A DNA stretch of 5,219 nt from Candidatus Omnitrophota bacterium (GTDB taxonomy: Bacteria; Omnitrophota; Gorgyraeia; Gygaellales; Profunditerraquicolaceae). Position numbers and translations under genes: made by a program. This document shows, piece by piece, positions 1-5,219 of the stretch; the first letter of the stretch is position 1, and every line of letters starts with the position of its first letter. The stretch is taken from assembly GCA_016867005.1 (NCBI GenBank), contig VGKM01000092.1:1-5219 (forward strand). Reading direction: 5' to 3'. The notes below the pieces were generated by a model that worked only from the letters and a program-made list of their open reading frames with translations, searched no databases and was not told the origin of the DNA.

Positions 1-2072
1 ACTATTCTATTAAAAGCATCTGCGTCAACATGCAGGGCTAACTGAGTTACTGAAGGTAAGGCTGCCTGTTCATATTTTTTTCTACGGGCAAGGGAGCTCA
101 TTTCAATAATCGATTGCATCGAACGAATACCATGATTATAATGGGGTGCTTTTAAAAATGCATGCAAGACTTCACTGTCAATTAGGCATTCCTTGCCTGC
201 CTTAAAAATATGAGGGGCATGATTCTTCAATAAAAACCGGAGCACAGTTGCTCGCCTGATCATAGCCAGTCTATCACTCTGTAATTCACCTGTGCTTGGG
301 TTGGGGCCTTTTATATTGATAAAGCCTCGCAAGCGGCTGACGAAATCAGTACCTTTTGCATCCTTAAAAAACTGATGTTGTTCGTTTTCAATGAATTCGG
401 CACACGTGCTGGTAGTGCCACCGGCAAAGACAAAGATAGCTTTACCTAGTGGATGTTTGTTTTCCCCGTCGTGAAAATAGCCGTCCTGCATTGGCGCTAA
501 AAAGTATTTCAGCCACCCCAGCTTCTCCTGATTGAACGATGAATCAAATTCATCAAAAAAAACTAAAGGCACGATACCCTCTAAAGCAACATCACGTACT
601 TTGTGAAAAGAGGTAATTAGCTCATCAATACTATTGAACTGAGAAAGATTAAATTCAAGAGGATCTTTTGGAACCTTACCCGGCGCAATGCTCTTGACAA
701 CTTCGGTAACGCCGAATGATTTACCGGAACCGGGAGGGCCAAAAACTCCTATACTTAAAGGCCTAGTGACGGCAGGGGATTGTAAATATTCACAGACCAA
801 GTTCCTGATGCTGTTAAAACTCTCGATTTCGCTGCGTTCATAGGTTGATAGGTTGCCAAATTTGCCCAAAGGAACCCTGTCCAGTAAATCATCCTTACCG
901 TATAGGACGAAATTAGCGGCAATACTTTCGATTAAGGTTGGCAACTGTTCTAAAATTGTCCATTGCTTCTGCGCCGGATCATTGCTTGGTAACGGGACTT
1001 CTGCTTCAGCTGTTATTAAGTTTTTATCCTCTGGAGCTTTGAAAATCTTTTTGTACTGATATCCAAGTTGTTCGATATTATCCCCAAAGCCTGTTTGCCA
1101 TAATCTTTTCATGCTTAGAATGCCATTCCTAACTGCGTTTTCCATAGTTTGCTTGTCTACTATACTTGCAACAAGCCCGGCTGTAAAAGCATTGCCGATG
1201 CCGACCATTTTACCCGGATAGACAGATTCAAAATCTTCTTCGCCGCACTTAGGATCAAAAAAAAGTAATGGTTTCACTTGATCATCCCGATTATTAAAAA
1301 GGACAGCACCATCAGCGCCAAATCTTACGATTAGATATTCAGGTTTGTGTAGAAAGGCTAAACAGCGATTATAAGCTACCTGCCAGGCGAGATCCTGGGC
1401 AGTTCTTTCCCAGGACAGGCAACGACTGATTTTTACATCCATTAACCTTAGATTATCAGCCTCTACGATTAAAAGAAACAGGTTGCCTGATTCTAATAAT
1501 GCGTCCCATAAAGGCCCCTGCCCGAGTGGGCGGCTCATTTTTAGAATAACCTTCGCTTGCCTGGTTTTACTATTTGCAATCAGGTCACCCCAGATATCTG
1601 TTTCATCCCTGAAACCATTACCGGAATCGTCCAAAACTATATAATCGGCAATAAGATCTTTTTTTGCAATAGCAAGGGGTTTGATATTATTTGTTCCAGT
1701 GACCCCCTTCCATTCATTTAAGCGGAATATTTGACGTTCTACGTCATCAGTTGAATAAGAGAAGCTTTTTATACCGGCAAAGACATGTACTACCTGGTCG
1801 GGTTTTAGGAACTGAAGATCTTCGATGGCAGGTGAAACAACCTCTATATTTTTGTTTGAGCTGGTTGCATTCCTGATAAATTCCGCCAGAAGCAGTGAAC
1901 CACCAGGCTGTTCAAAGCGCAGAATGCCGGGATATACCTGCCAGTTGTATTCATAGCATCCTTGCTGGTCCTGTGATTCATGAGAAGGGGTTGTTACTTC
2001 GAACCAATCGACGGCAGCATCGCCGTTCACTGCAATACATGTTTTACGATCTCCGTTTTCTTCTCCACCCAT
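1..2072 (-). CDS. PfkB/ribokinase-like domain fused to AAA+ ATPase (3' end outside window)
   Basis: The minus-strand frame is open from 2072 to the left edge: 690 codons with no stop, so the C-terminus is missing. Residues about 10-330 read as a PfkB/ribokinase fold: GDAAVDW at 17-23 matches the family's first strand, RFGADGA at 250-256 matches its 'GadG' strand, and GIGNAFTAGL at 291-300 occupies the C-terminal signature. That signature is normally GAGD with Asp as catalytic base; here it is Asn294, so kinase activity is doubtful. After a linker, about 430-690 is an AAA+ module: Walker A GPPGSGKS (445-452), Walker B VFFDE with D507/E508, sensor-1-like FAGGT (549-553), arginine-finger candidate SRLR (579-582) and sensor-2-like HGIRS with R650. 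No signal peptide or membrane segment is visible, so it is probably cytoplasmic. I chose ATG 2072 because GGAGG lies 9 nt upstream; ATGs at 2093 and 2090 are in frame but lack a good site. It lies 36 bp after the RyR gene, probably in one operon. Substrate and target are unknown. Confidence 0.88.
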   Translation of the reverse strand, partial: MGGEENGDRKTCIAVNGDAAVDWFEVTTPSHESQDQQGCYEYNWQVYPGILRFEQPGGSLLLAEFIRNATSSNKNIEVVSPAIEDLQFLKPDQVVHVFAGIKSFSYSTDDVERQIFRLNEWKGVTGTNNIKPLAIAKKDLIADYIVLDDSGNGFRDETDIWGDLIANSKTRQAKVILKMSRPLGQGPLWDALLESGNLFLLIVEADNLRLMDVKISRCLSWERTAQDLAWQVAYNRCLAFLHKPEYLIVRFGADGAVLFNNRDDQVKPLLFFDPKCGEEDFESVYPGKMVGIGNAFTAGLVASIVDKQTMENAVRNGILSMKRLWQTGFGDNIEQLGYQYKKIFKAPEDKNLITAEAEVPLPSNDPAQKQWTILEQLPTLIESIAANFVLYGKDDLLDRVPLGKFGNLSTYERSEIESFNSIRNLVCEYLQSPAVTRPLSIGVFGPPGSGKSFGVTEVVKSIAPGKVPKDPLEFNLSQFNSIDELITSFHKVRDVALEGIVPLVFFDEFDSSFNQEKLGWLKYFLAPMQDGYFHDGENKHPLGKAIFVFAGGTTSTCAEFIENEQHQFFKDAKGTDFVSRLRGFINIKGPNPSTGELQSDRLAMIRRATVLRFLLKNHAPHIFKAGKECLIDSEVLHAFLKAPHYNHGIRSMQSIIEMSSLARRKKYEQAALPSVTQLALHVDADAFNRI

Positions 2073-2081
2073 TTTTGCAAG

Positions 2082-2086
2082 CCTCC
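2082..2086 (-). promoter_or_regulatory. Shine-Dalgarno site deciding the start of the PfkB-AAA+ gene
   Basis: GGAGG on the minus strand is followed by a 9-nt spacer and then ATG at 2072. Two tandem in-frame ATG codons at 2093 and 2090 precede this site and have only AT-rich sequence upstream. The site therefore favours the downstream start and a protein seven residues shorter than the longest reading. The PfkB-like first strand begins about ten residues after this start, so no domain is lost. Confidence 0.7.
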
Positions 2087-2108
2087 CCATCATTATGATA
2101 AATCAAAG

Positions 2109-2393
2109 TTAAGGTTTGCTAATCTTGTAGCCGAGGGCAATAATTGCCTTTATTGATTCCATAGCGGTGGCACGGTCATATTCTTTTTCCGAGTCTGGTA
2201 ATTCAGGATAAGGAACAAGGTCGGGATGCGTTTTGAGCTTGTCATCACGCCTGGGGCCAAAACTCCAACCTTCTGCCATCCGCTTTTGGGCCCAGATATC
2301 GTGAATATGTTCGGCCAGCTTTTCTGTTAAGTCGTGCATGCTTGCTGGGAGCTCAATGTTCGAGGTGTCAATTGGTTTCGGAATATAGTTCAA
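2109..2393 (-). CDS. Stand-alone RyR (ryanodine receptor repeat) domain protein, 94 aa
   Basis: Nearly the whole protein is one RyR domain of the type repeated in animal ryanodine receptors and also known as single copies in bacteria and phages. Visible hallmarks are LAEHIHDIW (26-34), GWSFGPRRDD (42-51), HPDLVPY (56-62), the EKEYDR segment (69-74) and the closing GYKI (88-91). There is no signal peptide, membrane helix or catalytic motif, so it looks like a cytoplasmic binding or adaptor domain; its ligand is unknown. The start is TTG at 2391-2393, supported by AGAGGT 8 nt upstream. An in-frame TAA lies three codons upstream, and no ATG in the frame would preserve the domain. It is the first gene of a likely operon with the PfkB-AAA+ gene (36-bp gap) and is divergent from a second, membrane-bound RyR protein. 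The family call is firm; the function is open. Confidence 0.93.
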   Translation of the reverse strand: MNYIPKPIDTSNIELPASMHDLTEKLAEHIHDIWAQKRMAEGWSFGPRRDDKLKTHPDLVPYPELPDSEKEYDRATAMESIKAIIALGYKISKP

Positions 2394-2401
2394 AAGGGAT
2401 T

Positions 2402-2407
2402 ACCTCT
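2402..2407 (-). promoter_or_regulatory. Shine-Dalgarno site for the TTG-started RyR gene
   Basis: AGAGGT on the minus strand is separated by 8 nt from the TTG at 2393-2391. An in-frame TAA between the two excludes a longer product, so this site fixes the non-ATG start. A TTG start usually lowers initiation relative to ATG. Confidence 0.7.
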
Positions 2408-2463
2408 TTCCTGATTAATATGGCAGGCAAGATTTGCATACATTATTTTTAATGTTCTAATTT

Positions 2464-2492
2464 AGCATACTCCTTTCCGCCGTTTAGATCAA
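2464..2492 (-). promoter_or_regulatory. Candidate sigma-70/A type promoter for the RyR / PfkB-AAA+ operon
   Basis: On the minus strand, TTGATC (2492-2487) and TATGCT (2469-2464) are separated by 17 nt. Each box matches the consensus at four of six positions. Transcription would start near 2457, giving a leader of about 60 nt before the TTG start. The region is AT-rich, so chance matches are possible and this is only the best candidate I found. It is clearly weaker than the divergent promoter. Confidence 0.4.
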
Positions 2493-2515
2493 GTTTTATT
2501 AGCAATTTTATAATC

Positions 2516-2578
2516 ATATTATCCGGATATTATCCGAAAGTCGGTTTTAAGGTTTTTGTATCTATACTAAATTATCCG
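2516..2578. repeat. Direct repeats ATATTATCCG in the divergent promoter region
   Basis: ATATTATCCG occurs exactly at 2516-2525 and again at 2527-2536, an 11-bp period. The 8-bp core ATTATCCG recurs at 2571-2578. Core starts are 11 and 42 bp apart, close to one and four helical turns, so the copies lie on nearly the same DNA face. The third copy ends 9 bp before the -35 box of the plus-strand promoter. This arrangement suggests binding sites for a regulator serving both divergent genes, but no regulator gene is visible in the window. Confidence 0.5.
2524..2536. promoter_or_regulatory. Perfect 13-bp dyad CGGATA-T-TATCCG, operator candidate
   Basis: The arms CGGATA (2524-2529) and TATCCG (2531-2536) are exact reverse complements around a single T. 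An overlapping perfect 8-bp palindrome, ATCCGGAT, lies at 2521-2528. The arms are too close to form a stable RNA hairpin, so a protein-binding site is the better reading. The dyad centre is about 94 bp upstream of the predicted plus-strand transcription start and about 73 bp upstream of the candidate minus-strand start, which would suit an activator or a looping repressor. Confidence 0.45.
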
Positions 2579-2587
2579 CCCCTTTTG

Positions 2588-2617
2588 TTGACATAGATAA
2601 CAGAAAATTGCTATAAT
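2588..2617 (+). promoter_or_regulatory. Consensus sigma-70/A promoter of the RCK-RyR membrane protein gene
   Basis: TTGACA (2588-2593) and TATAAT (2612-2617) both match the consensus at all six positions, with an 18-nt spacer. The bases TGC directly before TATAAT form an extended -10 (TGn). Transcription should begin near 2624, leaving a leader of about 40 nt before the ATG at 2666. Such a promoter would be strong unless repressed, and it sits next to the TTATCCG repeats. Confidence 0.85.
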
Positions 2618-2665
2618 TTTTTCAGTACAATTGTAAATCTGACTATTTTTATTGACTGGAGAAGA

Positions 2666-4462
2666 ATGATACATTCTAAGCTAAATAAACGTGAAAGCTT
2701 GCGCAATCGGATCCGCACTTTTAAGCGGAAGCGACTTTATACATTATGGGGTGAGAGCAGATGGTTGATAATCGGCTGCTTTTGGGTAACCGCTATTATC
2801 CTGGGGTATATCGGGTTTTACCGCTATTCAATCGCTATTGGCGAAAGAAGTACCACTTTAGATCTTTTATACCGGGCAATACAGCTCACAGTTTTCGAAT
2901 CGGGAGATGTTGAAGGCGCATTACCCTGGCAGCTTGAAGTGGCTCGCTTCCTGATGCCTGCCGTGGCCGGCTATGCTGCTATCCAGGCTATACTGGCCAT
3001 CTACCGTGATCAATGGCAGATATTCCGCATCCGTTATCATAAAAATCATCTAGTTTTATGCGGTTTGGGCGAAAGAGGTTTAAAAATTGCCCAGGAGTTT
3101 CTTGAACGGGGCATTCGGGTAGTAGTAATTGATGCCGATGAAGAAAACCCCTTGCTGAGAAAAATCCGGGAACAGGAAGCCGCGGTACTGATTGGTGACG
3201 CCACGGATCAAGATCTGCTGCGCAAGGCAGGCGTACATAAGGCGAAATACTTAATTGCCGTCTGTGCCGATGATGGTGTAAATGCTGAAATAGCCCTTAG
3301 TGCCCGCAGTCTTTCCCATTTGAGGAAAAATGAAGCTCTGACTGTTTTTGTTCATATTTTAGATCCCGAGCTTTGCAACCAACTTAGCAGCTGGGGATTA
3401 TCTGCCTCAAAAACCGGTTTGTTCAGGCTGGAGTTCTTTAACATCATGGAACGAGGCGCCCGCATCATGCTCAGTGAGCATCCACCTTTTTTTGAAGAAG
3501 TTGAAGCAGAAAACCCCCCACACATTGTTTTAATTGGCATGGGCAAGATCGGCAATAGCTTAATTATGCAGGCGGCAAAATACTGGTCAATGACAAAAAA
3601 GGATAGCCGCATGCAGGTGACCATTGTTGATGGTATGGCTGAAGCCAAAATAAAACTACTGCAAAACTTTTGCCCACAAATCAATAACTACTGTAATTTT
3701 AATATCCACCCGCTAGATTTTCATCTTAACCCGGAACAGGTCGATTTTCTTTTTACTGATGAAGGCTCGTGCAGGGTAAATGTAATCTACATCTGTCTTG
3801 ATGACGATGCCCTGGCCTTGGTAAGCGCACTAAAGCTTTATAAAACAACTCATCAATATCAGTTGCCTCTGATCGTCAAGATGAGTCGTGACGCGGGGTT
3901 GGCTACTCTTCTTGCAGAAGACAGAATTGCAATGGGGTTTGAAAACATTTATTCTTTCGGCCTGCTTGATCGAACCTGTAGTTTTGACGCGGTAACAGGT
4001 GGCATTTATGAGGTAATTGCTCAGGCTATTCATAATGAATATGTTATTGAACACCAGGAAAAAGGAGAAACGGTTGAGATTAACCCATCTATTGTTGAAT
4101 GGTGCGACTTATCGGAAGAGTTCAAGGAATCGAATCGTCTACAGGCTTCACATGTCGAAGATAAATTGGCCAGCATAAATTGCGGCCTGCAGCTTTTAAC
4201 CGACTGGGAAAACTACGGATTTGAGTTTGAACCTGAAGAGGTGGAAAAGCTAGCCCAAATGGAACATGAACGCTGGTGCGAAGAAAAAACCGACCGGGGC
4301 TGGTCCTATAAAGCAGGTCCTAAGAACAGCAAAAAGAAAACCAATCCGGCACTAATTCCCTGGACAGAGCTTGATGAAGGGACAAAGGCATTTAATCGAA
4401 ATAATATATTAAAGCTGCCACTAATCCTTGCCAAAGCAGGATTTCAGATCTACAGGAAGTAA
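2666..4462 (+). CDS. Two-TM, double TrkA-N/RCK-like protein with C-terminal RyR domain (598 aa)
   Basis: A basic N-terminus (residues 8-26) precedes a membrane helix at about 33-53, a loop with an amphipathic segment (63-79), and a second helix at about 93-113. This resembles the pore unit of two-TM potassium channels, but no TVGYG-like selectivity filter is present. A TrkA-N/RCK Rossmann domain follows at about 127-240, with GLGERG (133-138), D156 ending the second strand, and GDAT (177-180), as in NAD(H)-binding RCK domains. A second Rossmann-like domain starts at about 286 with GMGKIG (291-296) and D322. After a linker, about 522-598 is an RyR domain: LAQMEHERW (529-537), GWSYKAGPK (545-553), NPALIPW (560-566), FNR (576-578) and a final GFQI. 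By topology, the soluble domains should be cytoplasmic. GGAG lies only 4 nt before the ATG, which is short; no better start is seen. It is driven by a consensus promoter and divergent from a free RyR gene. It may be a ligand-gated channel-like or membrane-anchored sensor; its transport activity is unproven. Confidence 0.93.
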   Translation: MIHSKLNKRESLRNRIRTFKRKRLYTLWGESRWLIIGCFWVTAIILGYIGFYRYSIAIGERSTTLDLLYRAIQLTVFESGDVEGALPWQLEVARFLMPAVAGYAAIQAILAIYRDQWQIFRIRYHKNHLVLCGLGERGLKIAQEFLERGIRVVVIDADEENPLLRKIREQEAAVLIGDATDQDLLRKAGVHKAKYLIAVCADDGVNAEIALSARSLSHLRKNEALTVFVHILDPELCNQLSSWGLSASKTGLFRLEFFNIMERGARIMLSEHPPFFEEVEAENPPHIVLIGMGKIGNSLIMQAAKYWSMTKKDSRMQVTIVDGMAEAKIKLLQNFCPQINNYCNFNIHPLDFHLNPEQVDFLFTDEGSCRVNVIYICLDDDALALVSALKLYKTTHQYQLPLIVKMSRDAGLATLLAEDRIAMGFENIYSFGLLDRTCSFDAVTGGIYEVIAQAIHNEYVIEHQEKGETVEINPSIVEWCDLSEEFKESNRLQASHVEDKLASINCGLQLLTDWENYGFEFEPEEVEKLAQMEHERWCEEKTDRGWSYKAGPKNSKKKTNPALIPWTELDEGTKAFNRNNILKLPLILAKAGFQIYRK

Positions 4463-4490
4463 TGTTTTAGTGAATTCGGTCTATGGTAAG

Positions 4491-4510
4491 TATAAAAAGT
4501 AAATTTTATA
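4491..4510. terminator. Weak AT-only inverted repeat between convergent genes
   Basis: TATAAAA (4491-4497) and TTTTATA (4504-4510) are exact reverse complements around a 6-nt loop, in the 53-bp gap between two convergent genes. The stem has no G-C pairs, and no clean U-tract follows in either direction. It could be a poor bidirectional terminator or a chance feature of AT-rich DNA; I see no stronger hairpin in the gap. Confidence 0.2.
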
Positions 4511-4515
4511 AGCTG

Positions 4516-5219
4516 TTAAACCTTTTGAAATGAACCAACCTCGACAATAGACACCCCATCTTCATCAAGAAGATGGTCGTGTCGCGATGTGACTCCCTTG
4601 ACCAAAACCCAAAATGAGCTTGACTTATCTGAAAGAGTGCCTGGTGGTAAATGTTCACGTATTTTTTGTATTATACCGGATCGAGTTGCTGCCAGACAGG
4701 CGGCACCTGTTCCGAGGCTGTGTGCACCAGCAATTACCATAAGCATACGATTTGAGTAGGTGGGATGTGGGGTGCGGATGATGATCCCGTAATCTTCCGT
4801 CCAGATCTCCTCTGCAGGGTCACCAACTTTTTTTAGCATGCCTTCAATGGGTTTTCGTTTTCCTTCATTTGCTTCGTATAAGGCCACTGGCCAGTCCCCT
4901 GTCTCGCCCTCGTTCCAAGCAACACTTTCTGCTACCCCAAAAAAGAAGCGCCGTACTTGGCCGGCTTGCACTTGTTCGAGAATTTGACCAGAGTACGGAT
5001 TAACTTTAGGTGATCCTATGAGAAAGAAGTTGCAATCACTTTCAAGTAGATTTGGAGCGCTATGCTGGGCTGATATTAGGTCAATACCAGCTATTTCTCC
5101 GTAAAGTTGGCCAAAAGCGGTAATTATTCCAAGAATACCAAGGTGATCACCAAAAGTGCGGCGATCGTAAACCTGAGCCTTTATACGGGTTTGCGCGCCC
5201 GGATATTTGGGGCTTGCGA
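4516..5219 (-). CDS. Uncharacterised alpha/beta protein, C-terminal 234 residues (5' end outside window)
   Basis: The frame stays open from the TAA at 4516-4518 to the right edge, so the N-terminus is missing. A GTG at 4971 could mimic a start, but similar protein-like sequence continues upstream of it. I do not recognise the family. Visible features are YDRRTFGDHLGILG (about 5128-5169), a strand-turn FFLIGSPKVNP (4996-5028), an aromatic RRFFFGVAES stretch, DYGIIIRTPHP, a glycine-rich strand-turn MVIAGAHSLGTGAA (4699-4740) and a last strand WVLVKG. The alternating hydrophobic strands ending in Gly/Ser/Pro-rich turns suggest a Rossmann- or flavodoxin-like alpha/beta fold with a possible ligand or nucleotide pocket, which is inference. 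No membrane segment is obvious in this part. It is convergent with the RCK-RyR gene, 53 bp away, so it belongs to a different transcript; a functional link rests on proximity only. Confidence 0.8.
   Translation of the reverse strand, partial: ASPKYPGAQTRIKAQVYDRRTFGDHLGILGIITAFGQLYGEIAGIDLISAQHSAPNLLESDCNFFLIGSPKVNPYSGQILEQVQAGQVRRFFFGVAESVAWNEGETGDWPVALYEANEGKRKPIEGMLKKVGDPAEEIWTEDYGIIIRTPHPTYSNRMLMVIAGAHSLGTGAACLAATRSGIIQKIREHLPPGTLSDKSSSFWVLVKGVTSRHDHLLDEDGVSIVEVGSFQKV

Noticed and set aside
853..1059. Short plus-strand open frame of 68 codons
   Set aside because: It lies inside the continuous minus-strand PfkB-AAA+ frame, has no good Shine-Dalgarno site and no recognisable domain.
1895..2098. 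Plus-strand open frame of 67 codons
   Set aside because: It is antisense to the N-terminal part of the PfkB-AAA+ gene, with a His/Arg/Cys-rich composition typical of a shadow frame.
2534..2548. CCGA-AAG-TCGG followed by TTTT as an intrinsic terminator in the divergent intergenic region
   Set aside because: The stem is only 4 bp with a 3-nt loop, and no transcript from the left is expected to need termination there.
3352..3684. Minus-strand open frame of 110 codons
   Set aside because: It is antisense to the Rossmann domains of the RCK-RyR gene, whose motifs are intact on the plus strand; nothing supports a second gene.
3830..4054. Minus-strand open frame of 74 codons
   Set aside because: It is antisense to the RCK-RyR coding region, without a domain, a ribosome-binding site or a promoter.
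2666..4462. A classical potassium channel or Trk-system TrkA protein
   Set aside because: TrkA lacks membrane helices, and classical two-TM K+ channels carry a TVGYG-like filter that is absent here; the C-terminal RyR domain also departs from both.
4516..4971. Reading the right-hand gene as a complete 151-residue protein from GTG 4971
   Set aside because: The same frame continues open to 5219 with protein-like motifs (FFLIGSPKVNP, FGDHLGILG), so the GTG is almost certainly internal.

Overview
The window carries four protein-coding genes and no RNA genes, mobile elements or CRISPR array that I can see. Two genes run off the window edges. The Shine-Dalgarno sites (GGAGG, AGAGGT, GGAG), the near-perfect sigma-70/sigma-A type promoter and the moderately AT-rich composition indicate a bacterium. 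A Gram-positive of the Clostridia type is my guess, held weakly, because no taxonomic marker gene is present.

Layout. On the minus strand, positions 1-2072 hold the 5' 690 codons of a large gene whose product joins an N-terminal PfkB/ribokinase-like domain to a C-terminal AAA+ ATPase; its 3' end is outside the window. Just upstream, at 2109-2393 on the same strand, is a 94-residue protein that is essentially one stand-alone RyR (ryanodine receptor repeat) domain. These two probably form an operon, with a 36-bp gap. A 272-bp divergent intergenic region (2394-2665) follows. It has a strong plus-strand promoter, a weaker minus-strand promoter candidate, and operator-like ATATTATCCG repeats with a perfect dyad. 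At 2666-4462 on the plus strand is a 598-residue membrane protein: two transmembrane helices, two TrkA-N/RCK-like Rossmann domains and a second RyR domain at the C-terminus. Facing it on the minus strand (4516 to the right edge) is the C-terminal 234 residues of a protein I cannot assign to a family.

Reading as a system. The RyR fold appears on both sides of one shared control region: free in one operon, and fused to an RCK membrane protein in the other. The free RyR is paired with an AAA+ ATPase whose sugar-kinase-like domain appears to have lost its catalytic aspartate (GAGD replaced by GIGN). A reasonable inference is a ligand-sensing module: nucleotide or NAD-type ligands read by RCK, RyR and pseudo-kinase domains, coupled to an AAA+ remodeller and a two-helix membrane component that lacks the K+ selectivity signature. 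This could be ion homeostasis, stress signalling or a defence-like conflict system; the sequence alone does not decide. All domain calls come from motif reading, without any database search.
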